A stretch of 64,000 bases of DNA from Trichoderma breve (taxonomy: Eukaryota; Ascomycota; Sordariomycetes; Hypocreales; Hypocreaceae), in NCBI RefSeq assembly GCF_028502605.1, contig NC_079234.1, positions 2,480,001 through 2,544,000 on the forward strand. Direction: 5' to 3'. Under the pieces are notes generated by a model, which worked only from the letters and a program-made list of their open reading frames with translations, searched no databases and was not told where the DNA came from. Position 1 is the first letter of the stretch. Each line of letters starts with the position of its first letter. Below are positions 47,352-59,365 of this stretch, piece by piece. A program made the position numbers and the translations under genes.

Positions 47352-48474
47352 TGCGACAAAGGATTGGCAATATGCCGGTTCGAATTTGGGTGAAGAAATA
47401 ATTCGGTGGTGCGTGTTGTCTGCGTTTTGTGTTGTGCGCAGTGAAATTGAGCTCTCTAGACAGGAAAGCTGTAGAGCTCCGGAGTTTCCGCTCTGGAAAT
47501 GCTTCTCTCCAACTTGACGTTTCAGTAAGCTGCAGAACGGGCACTTTTCAAGAACCGATGTTTGATTCTTGAGAGAAAGATGCGCGTTGTATGAGAGATG
47601 GGGAGAGGGGGAAAAAGGGAAAAGAAAAGGAAATGGAAAAATGAATTCGAAAGGTAGAAAAAGGTACAGCAGGTGGCAGCTTTTGTCGAAGCTTCGCTTA
47701 ATGTCGTTTAAGACGGAGGGCAGGAGCCGTTGGTGCTGCAGGAGTCGCAATGAGGAAAGAGGGACGGCGGACACATGCGAATTGGTCAGAAGCGGCGCAA
47801 ATGGTTTTTCTGATCCCGGTTTGGATATGCGCAGTTGCAAATGCTTCTTTTCTTGCTCTTGTTGCTGTTTTTGTTGCTTTTTTACTTCTTGATCTCCTCA
47901 GAATAGAGCCGAGGCAGATAGCACACAGGTGGTAGGTAGCTGTGTGTCGCGCGCTAATCTTTTCCTCCGATGAGGTGTGGTATAGACGTATAAGTATCAG
48001 CAGGGTCGAGATCAGGCCAATCTCAGATGGCGCCGACTTTGTATGCACGAATTGCTGCTGCCGGTGCTATCAAACGAGAGACGAGGCGACGAAGAGACGA
48101 CGCTTGCTGGACAACAATGTCAGGCGAGGATGCTTGTTGCGCTTGAGCAAGGTATAGTACCTAGGGAGAGGGAGAAGTATGTAAGGTAGTAGAGATGTAA
48201 GTGTATAGTAGGTGAGGGGAGGTAAAGGGAAAAGGGTAAAAGGTAAAGGCGAGATAAGAGGGAGGGCAGCACTGCCGAGTAATAAGTGACGAAGAGATCG
48301 GAGAAGGTGGGAGAAAAGAAGGGCGCAAGAGGGATGTGATGGAGTTTTTGTCAAAGCCGGAGGCGCAACGGGAACATCCATCCCATCGATCGAGGATCGA
48401 GTGACAAAGTCCACTTCCCACTTTGCTCCGTAATCTCTGCGCTGGACTTGGATGGGGGATGTACATGTAGAAAG

Positions 48475-48502
48475 GTACAGTACAGTACAGTACTGTACGT
48501 AC
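48475..48502. repeat. GTACA array with internal palindrome
   Basis: Three GTACA units in tandem run into a perfect palindrome, GTACAGTACTGTAC (48485-48498), followed by GTACC. It lies about 1.1 kb upstream of the FlbC-like ATG. Confidence 0.6.
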
Positions 48503-49429
48503 CTTGCGTGGCCCAGGGACTAAGGTACATACATGTACAGTCCTGCTCGCAGCCCAAGAGCCATAAAAATGGTCACTTCTGTCATAGCAGGAGTATTAGA
48601 AAAAAAAAAAAACCTACCAAGCCAAGCCAAGCCAAAACCTTCCCGGCGCGAGCTTTGCCCTGCAAGCTGCATGGGGAGCAGCTTCGGGCGCTGGAGCTGC
48701 GGCGACAGGGGGTCCCCTAGAGGCTCTAGCGGGCTGTAGTAGGGCAAGTAGGGCCACAGCAGCCACAGCTTGTTAGCCGGGCAGGGAACCAGGGTCCGGC
48801 AGGGGGGAAGCGGGGCCCAGGCTGGAGGGGTGTGTGGAGTCGCTTGGAGGGGAGAAGAGGGGAGGATGCAGTCACCCTGGCGTACCGGCTTGTATCTTTT
48901 GGAGCAGTCGCCGGTACCGTGGGCACGCCTCGTGTGGCTTGAACGCGCACGCTTACTCGAGGCCTTGTACCCTCAACTCCAGGCTGCAAGTACCGCAGGT
49001 ACCGCAAGCATGTACCGACTTGAGGGTCCGTCGCTCTCACTCTGCGCAAAGCATGCAGCTTACTACAGGAAGGAAGGGTTCAAGTACCTCTCTTGCACTG
49101 CGAACCCGAGGGCTCAATACGGGCGTTTTCTATCATCTTTTCTCATTTCTCCCTTCTTTTCTCACATCTCCATCTCCGTTGCTTGGCCCGACCACACGTG
49201 CATGCGCCACCGTCCGCCTCTGTCTCGCTTGGCTGTCGAGGTGCAGCCGGTGAAGATCCTGCCTCTTTAGCGCCTTGGGGTTACGCTGAGCACAAGCGCG
49301 GAACGTGTGTGTCTGCGACTCAAAGCAGGCAGCGGATGTGCCAAAGTACTGCTCCACGCTGCACGGCGATGGGGTTTGGTGAACTGTTTCTCTTTCGTCT
49401 CTCGCTTCTTGTCGATTTTGTTTAATCTA

Positions 49430-49450
49430 TTTTTTTTTTTTTTTTTTTTT
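49430..49450. repeat. Poly-T tract of 21 bases
   Basis: A homopolymer run of 21 T. Such tracts deplete nucleosomes in fungi and vary in length; the exact count may be affected by sequencing. Confidence 0.7.
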
Positions 49451-52400
49451 AAATTATCTCCCTCTTCTTTTCTCTTTCCTTATCCTCAGCCGGACTTTTC
49501 TCTATTTCCGCACCGCACCTCGCTTTTGCTGAGCGCAAGATAAGACAAGCATCTAACTGCGCGCGCTTCAGCCACGATACTTTTACGCCGTCACATCACT
49601 CGGGGCCTCTAGCACCCTCAACATTGAATCCAGTCAATACTAAACCAAGGTATCACGGTGGGCCGCTCTGTCCCAATTGGGGGCCCTCTTTTCCCCTTCT
49701 TCACCCTTCTTCTCTTCTCTTCTGGCGTTCGACCAAGGGCTGTGAGTGGAGGGCTGGTCAAGGCACGAAACACACGTTCTTGGCTTTTGCACTTGTACTA
49801 CAGGCATGTCCGGAGTTGGGAGGACCCTCAGCAGCGAAATCTCGATTGCAGGCACTTTACGACACCATGGTGGATCACAGGGCCCTTGTGTTCATACTAG
49901 GTACAAGGAACGCAGCGTTTCGCGGTGAATGGTTGACGTCACGGTAAGCCGAGGGTCACGTCAACCTCGACTTTCCACTCTCCGACCCTGGGCCCCATCA
50001 AGCGTATTGGGTGTCCCATCAAACCAAGAAACAGCGCCGCTCCATCTTCGGTGCAATTCTCCTTTTGGAAGAACAAGAGAGACACGAGAGGTTTATTTTG
50101 CAGTGGGAAGAGGAAAAGAAAAAAGGGGGGGTTCCATTTATGGAGCCTTGAATTCATATCGACATGTTTGACAGCAAGTTGTCGAGTACTCGTGCTGTAC
50201 TGTGTGGTACAAGGTCAGCGAGCTGCCGATAAGACTCGACGCATTAACACAGATTACAGATTGCAGGTACTCCGTACATATGGACTAGTGAGCGCACCAC
50301 TATCAGCAGGTAAGCATCGGGTTGGATGCAAAAAGCAAGTTTAAAGATGGGGCAAAGTACCCCAGACCTGGGTGGCCGCGCTTACAAAGTACGAGTAGAC
50401 GCCAATGCTAAGCTTCAGCTCTTGTCTCCCCAGCGAGTGTGCTAGCAGCCAGCCTTGCTCCAACTTTTGCATAGCGCCATGGGAAAGAAAGTTTTCCTGC
50501 ATCAAACATCAAATCACAGCCATGCCGGCGGAAAAAAGAGAGACAGCACTTTTGCAATCAGGCAGCTGCGCCGCGGATCTTCATATCACGGCCAGGTCAT
50601 GCATAATTCGCAAACCCGGTGATTCTGGCAGAAATGCGCATCTCGAAAAAGGGCCTCAACTCGGCCACTTTGACCTCATGGTGTCGTCATCGTGACTGTG
50701 GAAAAAGCCCTAAAGGATCCCACAGGGGACTGGAGCAACTGGAACTGGAGCAACTAGCCCTCGGCGCCACACCCACAGCTCGGATCCCTTTCGACTTGCT
50801 CAAGCATGGGTGCAATGACAGCCGGCTGAGGTCAAATGGAAAAAAAGACGGGTCCTGGGAGGAGCCCAAGGGACAAGGGTCTTGAGGGGTCCCCAAGGGC
50901 CCTTAACTTGCAGAGCTTACAAGTACAAGCAAGTATTCCAAACCCGGTTGATGTGCCGAAGCTGGGCTAACACGACTCAGTCGCTACATGCCAGTACTGG
51001 AACGCGGGACCACAGACCAGCGCAAGGGCAGGGAAAAGCGCTAGCGCCTTATCCAGGGTCGTTCGCATGCAACGGAGACAGCACGGTGATGGCCAATTAT
51101 CGGAGAGATCGAGCAACTGTCGAGCGCTGGCTGCATGGCTGCGGATCTCCTGGGACGTCCGGAGACGGTTCCTAGCACTGAAGGTGAAGGTTGCTTGTGG
51201 GCACGGCCGCAGCACCACCCCGCCATGCCTGTGCAAGGACGGTACGAGTACCTACATACAGCAGCATCTCTCCTGGTCGGTCCTCAGCAGTGTTCCAACT
51301 TCAAGGGTATGCTGCCTGTGCCGCCTCTAAGAGGATTTGGTACTCCGCTGTGCCCGGTGTTGCTTCTTCTTTTGTCCGCGGACAACATCTGGAGTGCAAC
51401 CACATGCACGGGCACGAGTAAGCTAGAGCGCCCTAGCCACAACTCTCTTGTTGCGGCGCAAACCAATCACACGGCGACACAGAATCCAGAAAACACCGCG
51501 CGGGCAGGTACTTGACGATGACGGCCACGGTACATGGCGAACTGCGTCGACAACCCACGGCACAACATGGGCAGTACTTTCACATACTTGTACTTGGCCC
51601 CCCCTTCCACTCTTCCACTGGCCTTCGCAACGCATCCGTGCGCTAATGCCCTAGATCCGTCGAGAGGGGCAAAGATGCAATTCTTGCAACGAGCATGCAG
51701 TTTTCGTGGGTGCCGGATTTGCCCCTCTCCCTCCGTCCAGCGTTCGTGGTCGCTTCTGCTGCGCCCTAGAGTTGCAGTGCATGAGTGCATCTCTCGCTGT
51801 CTGCACTGTTCGTTGACCTGCCCACATGGGAAAATCAGAATTTGGGCTGACGCGGGCGATCCAAGGGGTCTTGCCTACGCATGCTCGTACGAATGAACGT
51901 ATGAGCGAGCTGTCGATACGCCCAACATGTCTGTTCATTCAATTTATTTTTAGGGACAATCAGGGTCCTGCCGCTGTGCTCTGCCCAACAACCCAAGCAT
52001 CTGTACAAATGCACCCAAGGGCTGACAGGTTTGAGAATTAGTACGGAGTACACGGAGTACTGGACTCCTTTGACTCCGTAGGGCCAAGCAGTCAAGTTGT
52101 TAGTGACGCCTCATTTACTGATGCGGAAGGACGTCTCCGGGTCCAGCAGCGTAAGGTTTATGTCCAGTGGCTTGCACCGGAGGCTCGCACCGGGCTTTGC
52201 ACCAAGCAAGCGTTAACCACTGTTCCGGAGCCAGGATAGGCCACGGAGGGTTGTCCGAGACAAGGTTGAGATTATATCACGAGAAGGCGAGAGAGACGGC
52301 AATGAGAGAATGGTGACCGAAGCAATCTGCAACCAGCCGGCATAGAATAGCCGTTTTACCAAGGGACAGAGGCCAGTGGCGCGGATGCCACGTACAGGAG

Positions 52401-54042
52401 GCAACAAATTAGCGTCATGTTGTTTACTATTGACAGTACGGAGTACAGCTGCCAGGCAAAAGCTAAAGCGCGACACCTGGATAGCACGATTGGGGTCTGT
52501 TTCTTCTTGTTGTTTTGGAGCTCGTTCTTTGCTTTGTGGTTCTTACAAAGCCGGCTTTTGGGCAAGTGTGGCTGATGAGGGGGTGGAGTTTGGAGCGGCG
52601 ATACTTTTGGCATCCATCCCAGGGCAGGGCAGGGGAGCCAGAAGCCAGAGAACAAGTCCCGAGTTTCCGCAGTTGGAGAAAGCAACACACACACAGCTCC
52701 AGTACCTAACCTAGTGCCTGGCTTGGGGAGGCTTACAAGAAATTGAACGCACACAAGATGCTGACAATTCTTGTTTTCGAGCAACAACAAAGTATCGCGC
52801 CGTCATTGCGCGTAAAGCGGATATCAAGAAAAGGAGAGGCGAGAGGCTACAATAAACACGGCCAATATAGCCTAAGCACAAGGAGACATCCAACAAGAAA
52901 CAAGTAATACAATGACGAGTAAAAGGGAGCCCGGCGAAAGGTACGAGTACGTGTAAAAGAGAGGGGGAAGATAAGAGAGCCAAAGGCGATCATTGCCAGC
53001 CCGGGGCTAGCTTGTGGCTGCATCGCCAAACGAGTGCCTCTACCGTAGACTCTACTGTAGTTACAGGGACTACGAGTACACGTACCAGAGCATGTAAGTA
53101 CAGTACGGTACAGCAATGTCCAGCGCATCACGGTTGAGCTTATGTACCACAGCATCAGGGCATCAAGCACAGCTTTCGGCTCGGTTAGACGCTGTTTTAC
53201 CTTTTGTCCACCTCAGCAAATTCTGCATGGCCAAGCACAAATGCAGGTCCAGAACCAAGCAGTTCGCTGCGTATTCGCCCTTTCTAGAATGGCTCGAAAC
53301 TCGGAGCAGCGATTTGTCTGCGCTCGGCACCTTGTGGTTAGTTGGCTACTGCACAGTAGGCCCTGAGCTGGGCCCTCTCGGATGCGCCTCCAAACTCTCG
53401 TGCCCTCCCTCACCAGCCCCCGAGCTCGTGTGAAGAGGGAAGAGGCATCCCAACGAACAAACGGTAGCGAATGGCCGTCGTCTGTTTATCCCCTTTCAAT
53501 CCCCGGGCCGGGTTAGCCTTTTCGTGCATTAGGGCCTTTGCGTTGCTGACGGGGCCGCCTCTGCCATTTCTTACGAGTACTACAAGCTTTAGCTTTTGGA
53601 TAAACAAATCACGGCGCTCTACTGATGCATTCCCCGCGCGTCAACAGCGGTTTAGCTCCGCCCGCAGAGTTCAGGCTTGTCAGGCACATGGATAGCAGGC
53701 AAAAAGAGAATTTGACGAGAGAAGAAAAAGTCTCGGAGGCCACGGGGGCAGCAGCCACAGCTACAAGGGGATGCCAGCGAGGGAACAGACGAAGAAAAAG
53801 AAAAAGAAATAACACAAGTGAACCCCTTTGCTGATGACGTCTTGACTAACCAGCAGGCTCTGTCGATCGCTGAAGTCCCCCGTTTGCTCTCCACGCACAT
53901 GGCACCGAGGATCTCGACTTTTGCGGAGGGATCGTTGAATCCGGGCGGCCATGCGAGAAGAAAGCCGCTCGACCGTCTCCCCAGACCCAAGCCCTGGGAC
54001 TCCGCCTGACCCCACATGGCCATGAGGAAAAAGCTTGACCAG

Positions 54043-54066
54043 GCTGGGATGCTGGGATGCTGGGAT
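54043..54066. repeat. Three tandem copies of GCTGGGAT
   Basis: A short perfect tandem repeat of an 8-bp unit in the gene-poor region; no function is assigned. Confidence 0.65.
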
Positions 54067-54609
54067 GCGATGGTACTGTACATACAGTACGGAGTACGAG
54101 AACAGCACCAGACATGACTTGTACGAGGGCCGGGCTAGCTAGCGAATGCCACAGGTACGATACAAGACAAGGACCAGCTGGACGGGGGCAAGACACAACG
54201 GAGCCGCTTGTTGGCCGCATGCGACTGTGTCAGCCCTCAAAAGCTTCGAGACGAGATGAGATACCCGACGCAAACGTTGTTGATACGAAAGTGAAGCTTT
54301 TCGCTTCGCAGTAGCCGCAGTAGCAGCAGATACGATGCGCCATGCGCAAGCTGCAGTGCCAGTTTTGCGACCCCAACAGACTGGCGCGTCGACCATTGGA
54401 CATGATGTACGAGCATACGGAGTGACGACCAAGCTGCAAGTCCACCTCCTGTCAACTCGACGTCAACCCTGTCTGTGATCGACAGCACCATCTTTCGCTG
54501 GCCGGATAAGACAAGTGATTTTCTCCCCTACACCCCCTTTCCCCAATGGACATTTTCAAGAAATCGATCGATGGCTGCTGCGTTTTTTTCTCTTTCCCAC
54601 GGTATCCTG

Positions 54610-54649
54610 TTTTTTTTTTTTAAGGGACCAAAAAAAAAAAAAAAAAAAA
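54610..54649. repeat. T12 / A20 foldback with 8-nt spacer
   Basis: Twelve T at 54610-54621 are followed by AAGGGACC and twenty A at 54630-54649. The two runs are complementary and could form a hairpin, or the pattern may be two independent homopolymers. Confidence 0.6.
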
Positions 54650-57001
54650 GTCGCTCAAGACTATAATCGTCGCTGTGATTGGGACTTTGCCGAGCCCTTT
54701 TGCCACTGGCGTGATATCAAGTTTAAAATTTGGACGTGTTTGCATTGCATGCCCATGTCTTTAAAGATCCAAGGATGTCAGGACCTTGGAAGAGCAACAA
54801 AGTAGCTTCGGAGTACTCCGTATTCCGTACTACTCCAAAACGTAGCTGCTGCATGCAATATTGTGGACAAGGCGTGTACCTTTTGATTTGCTTTGCTTGA
54901 TGGTCCCTCTTCTCCCAAGCGGCGTGCGACTATGAAGACTCTTTGTTGATCATTGCTCCTTTCGTACTTCACGCAGCCACAGGTGGCAGCTTTTACGAAG
55001 CTCGATAGGTGGCTTGTCCAAGGGGGGCACAACAATGATTCTGCGCTGGGACCGTGCATTCCCTGGTCTTGCGCTCAAATCCTTTTCATGATGAGGAATC
55101 GTGAATCGGGAGGAGATCGAGATGCTCCGTTCTTATGGCATTCCACTTTTGGGCATCACTGCTGGACTATGTCCCAATGGGTTTCTTCTGCGAATTTGAT
55201 GAAAGAGCTTTTTAACTAGCCAGCAGGGAGATTTATCTCTCCTAGGCTCATTGATACTGTGCATGAAGCAGCCTCCTTTTCATTTCTTTTGACTTTTTTG
55301 CAGTCTGATTCTTGTTTTTCTGCCCCTTACTATTTCCCCTTGTTCCCGGCTGTTATTTCAGCTAGAGCTCAAATGTGGCTTGTGTAAAACAATACACTGC
55401 ACGGCCAACAACACCAACTCTCCGTTAGTCACGATGTTTGGGCCCCCTGGCAGTTGACGTGCATCTTCCCGGCGCCGCCAGTGCGGTAGCTGGTATTGCC
55501 CTATTCCGATAAAAGACACTCAACGGGGCCAGATCACAAAGTCTCACTACAGAGTCCCGTCCCGCGCATCATGTTACTTGGCACTCAATACTTCACTTGT
55601 ACCTGTTCCTACAAGGTAAGAGAAAAGGGGAGCAGCTGTACCCATGAAAAATTCGACTCGTTGCCCACGGGGCATTGATCTCCGGCCCTGTCTTTGCTCA
55701 TCGAGATCTGTGATTTTCAAGTAGCCCCTTGTGACTGGGAAGAAAGAAAAAGTACGACCAGTCACACACCACACACACACCCCTCTTACGGAGGATTTTC
55801 CATTTCGTATCCGCATAGAGCACATCTTGCTGGATTTTCCCTGCTGTATGTACATACGAAGCACCTTTGGCACCCTTTTTTTCTTTTTCGATATTGTTGC
55901 CTCCATTCCAACCTGCGCGCAATTGCGTTGTACATACGTACATATGGCCACGCAACATGCAGGACAAGGACAAAAATTCCAGCACATGGGGGGCTGGACG
56001 AGGAATGATACAACAAACCTGGTTCAGCTCGCAACGTCGTATTTTCTTTTTTATCTTTCTTTCTTTCCTGGTACATGGGGCTACATCTTGCTTCCATGAT
56101 GGAGCAGCCACAGACAGTTTCTACAACCCTGTGACTGTCTACGACATCCATCCAGTTTTCATCGTTTTTCTGAATCTCGGTATCACATTACGATGTGACA
56201 GGCAGCCCTTTTCACTTTTTAACTTTTCTGTGACTGAACAACACCTGTCATCTGTCACCTGTGATACATACATGCCTGTACGAACATGTAAATCCTGTCC
56301 ATCTTTCGCAAATCACCAAAAACCCAAATGTAACCTAACATGCCCATCACAGCGCACATCATTGTCAGATCACACACGCCCCCCTTATCCGCATCAATAA
56401 TCGCATCCCGTCCGTTTGTCACATTTCATAAAAAAAATAAGACGAAAAAGAACGGGATCCTCGTCCCTGGCAGCTTATACCTGCTCAAGCCGTTTAGCCT
56501 AACTTTCGTATGTAATCGTAAAAGTGTAGCTCTTCCCTAAAAGCAGTTCGAGCATTAATCAGGCATCGAATAGGGAAGGGCGTGTCAGCCACATGGGAAT
56601 CTGATTTCGATTGCAATCATGCATGTACATCTTTTTTGATCATCGTTTTGGCACGACATTGATCGCCGCCTAGGTGAGGAGAAAGATTGGCGTGAGAAGA
56701 ATGTTCTAATCTTCTACGGCTTGGACTTTATAGGCAAGGAGGAGCAAAGACGCGTCTTTGGTGTACTTGAATAATCTCAATCTGCATTTGCCCTTCCGTT
56801 TAGAGGATGGTATTTGGTAGTATTTCTATATACACACACATTCTTTGAGCGAGCCTTGGTAGTTTAAACGCCTAGATAAAACAGCACCACCTTCCAATAC
56901 CGTGGTGAACAACCATCAATACGCAACATAATCAACGTATAGAGGGAAAAAAAAAAAAAGTTCAAAGCATCTGAATCCCCCTTTTCCTACCGGGTAGGTC
57001 C

Positions 57002-58911
57002 TCATTTTCGGTTCGGCACCGGAGGCGGGCCCATCTTTGAAGCTCCGGTATCGACCCGCTTCGACGCCGGCAGGTCCGGGACTTTGAAGCCACCTCCGCC
57101 GCCGTTGCCGACCTGCGTGAAGCTGCCGCCCTTGAACCACTTGTCTTCCTCTGCTTTGCGCTTTCGGCTGAGCTCGGCGCGCACCTTGGGGTCGACCAGC
57201 TCTAGGCCCTGGACGGGAGTGAAAGCCAATGATGATTGAGTACCGGTCGCAGAGCCGACGGTGCTTCCCACGCCCGATGTCCGGAGCCCCTTGCCGCGGA
57301 GGTCCATGCCGGGAGCCATACCAAAGCCTCCAATGGATGATGCTGTGCCTCCGCCCAGTGTGCTGGCGCCGCCCCAGCCCTTGTTCTTGACGCCGAGTTT
57401 GGCCCGCGTGCGTTGATCGACCTGCATGCCGCGAATACGTCCGTCGTTGGACTGGCCAATCATGCCCATGCCCACCGTGCCTTCGCCCGTGCCGTAGCCC
57501 ACCTCCTTCTCCTCCTTGCCAAATGCCATGCGGTTCTGGGCCTTGCGCAGCTCCGTCATGGCGAGCGCCTCCTTGGCCTTCCTGGCCCGACGACCACCTC
57601 GCTTTCGGGCGGGTTTATCGTCCGGCACGGGTAGCGCTCGCTGTCCCTTGTTAGGCGGGGGCTCGGTAAGCTTCTCCAGCCTTTCTAGACAGGCAGATTT
57701 CAGTTGCTCTCCTGTTGAGCCGTCGGCGCTGGAGTGGATGCGATCGACTCGTGCGGCCAAGACGAGCTTGGCTGCCACGATTCTCATCGCTTGCTTCTTC
57801 AAGTCGTTGGGAATACCCCGGATAATCTCAGAGTTGTAGAGGTAGCCTTGCTGACGGATGCCGATGTTGGTTGCTAGGCCGGCCTGTCGTTTCTTGGAGC
57901 CCCAGGAAGGAATATTGCATGCTGGTGTCTTGGACAAACCTGTCAGACCTCCAGCAGCATTAAGGAGTTGTGCAGCCGTGAGTGAGCCGATGAGGATCGT
58001 CAAGTTGGGTGCGAAAATGTTCATTCGTGATTGCACGTATTCTGTGAGAGTCTGCTTCGCTCTGTGAAGGGCAATCATCATTTCGCAGGCCTGTCGTACT
58101 CGTTGTAGCTCCTCGGCCACCATTTCATGTCCTTTCGAGGTGGTGGCTTCCACCGTAACAATCATGAGTGAGGGTCCGTCGAGGACAGCCTTTAGTCCGA
58201 CGCCAAGAGGGTTGTCTGTCGAAGTCTGAAGCACTTTGATATTCTCAGAGTCCATGGGACCGTTTCCAATGATGGCCACCACCTTGGCATATTCCAACGG
58301 GGTCGTAACGAGGCGTTCTAGTTCGGGAAAACGAGTCGAGTAATGATCGCGAATGAACTTGTGCACAAGCGCGACTTCGCCGTCTATCATGGTCGATAGG
58401 CTGTTGGACTGCGTCAACAGGTGGTACTCGGGGTGGTCTTCAATGTTGCCAACGCTGGTTTGCTGCGCCGTCGGTTGCGACTGGTAATATGTGATTTTCT
58501 GTAGGAGTCGAGCCAACACGTCAGGGCTAATTGCTCATCTCGAAAACGATGTAAACAAGCCATCCGAAGAGGTTTTGGGGCAATGGGGAGGGATCTACTA
58601 ACCTCGAGGATAGGTTCCAGCGTCTGCATCAGACTGGCCACGCTGCGGACGTCTTTGACGGCACCCAGCTGCATCTTCTCGACCTTTGCCTTGGTTGCTT
58701 CTGCATCTTCCATGTCGTTCAATGCACCTGCGCCTTCATCTTCTGAGCCTTCGTCATTGTCGTCGTCATCGTCCACATCCATGGCATCGCGATCGCCATT
58801 CGCTGCTTTCTCCGGCTTTTCTGTGAGTACGAGACCTTCGTTGTCCAGCTCATCTGCCTCGTCTCCTGAGCTTCCAAAATCGTTGAGCAGGTCGTCGGCG
58901 ACTGTCGACAT
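57002..58911 (-). CDS. PRP31: PRP31, U4/U6 snRNP splicing factor with Nop domain
   Basis: Two minus-strand exons, 58911-58603 and 58498-57002, give 601 aa. The N-terminal about 80 residues are acidic (AMDVDDDDDNDEGSEDEGAG). The Nop/Prp31 core follows: IEDHPEYHLLTQSNSLSTMI, VHKFIRDHYSTRFPELERLV, YAKVVAIIGNGP, then the RNP-binding Nop helices (LTILIGSLTAAQLLNAAGGL, then KTPACNIPSWGSKKRQAGLA and GYLYNSEII). A basic nuclear-localisation-like patch (KPARKRGGRRARKAKEAL) precedes the Gly-rich Prp31 C-terminal domain. Prp31 binds 15.5K/Snu13 and the U4 5' stem-loop and tethers U4/U6 to U5 in the tri-snRNP. Intron 58602-58499 has donor GTTAGT, branch CTGAC and acceptor CTACAG; it joins LEPILE to KITYYQSQ. 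The gene is head-to-head with CLF1. Confidence 0.95.
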
Positions 58912-59365
58912 GGTGGCGGCTGGCTGGCGGACAAGTCTTTCTCTCTAGTCACGGCTGTGTCTTGTGAAATAGAAAAGAGGAAGGGAGAATGATTGTTTCG
59001 ATCGGGTGATGTGCAACTTGCAGGATTACAAATTGCTTTGTTAGGCTTCTTTTTTTCTGTTTTGAATGAAGCTGCGAGGCTGAGAAACAACGGAGGCAGC
59101 AGTAGGCAAAGTCGGGTGGTCCGTGCGCCATCACACCAAATCAATCGCTTATCGCTGCGATAAGGCGCCGCTAAGTACTTTGTACCCACTCCAAGCACGT
59201 CTGTCTGTTCTGCCTCTCCCAAATTTCAAAGCCTCGTCAGTTGCTTGGGGCTCTGTGGGCAATCTCTGGCTGCCGCAAGAGCTCGTTTCAGCTAATCGAG
59301 GCGAATCACAGATTTGATTTCTACGCAATCGTCTTTATCAACCGTCGCACAAGCTATCCGGCACA
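58912..59365. promoter_or_regulatory. Shared divergent promoter of PRP31 and CLF1
   Basis: Only 454 bp separate the two start codons, so both promoters must lie here. Short pyrimidine tracts flank each ATG on its coding strand. No specific factor site is assigned. Confidence 0.7.

Larger units (their letters stand above)
47352..57001. other. 9.6-kb gene-poor region upstream of the FlbC-like gene
   Basis: No protein gene can be supported here; the open frames (up to 177 codons at 55867-56400) have no domains, consistent codon bias or credible splice partners. The first part is presumably the leader and promoter of the FlbC-like gene. The region holds at least five exact TACGGAGTA/TACTCCGTA copies (50268, 52042, 52437, 54088 and 54814 starts), several TACGAGTA words, a GTACA palindromic array, a 21-T run and a T12/A20 foldback. 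No tRNA or transposon ends were recognised. An unannotated long noncoding RNA cannot be judged from sequence alone. Confidence 0.5.

Noticed and set aside
47354..47840. 163-codon upstream extension of the FlbC-like gene
   Set aside because: It contains no ATG and looks like translated leader (Phe/Pro/Leu-rich).
55867..56400. 177-codon open frame in the gene desert
   Set aside because: It has a hydrophobic start but irregular composition, and overlaps three other frames of similar length; no family features or splice partners are seen.
47352..57001. tRNA or transposon in the gene desert
   Set aside because: I looked for B-box-like GGTTCGANTCC words, terminal inverted repeats and transposase or reverse-transcriptase motifs and found none convincing; a tRNA search program would be decisive.
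58499..58519. Seven extra codons (LARLLQ region) at the start of PRP31 exon 2
   Set aside because: They lie between the CTGAC branch point and the CTACAG acceptor and have no acceptor of the right phase.
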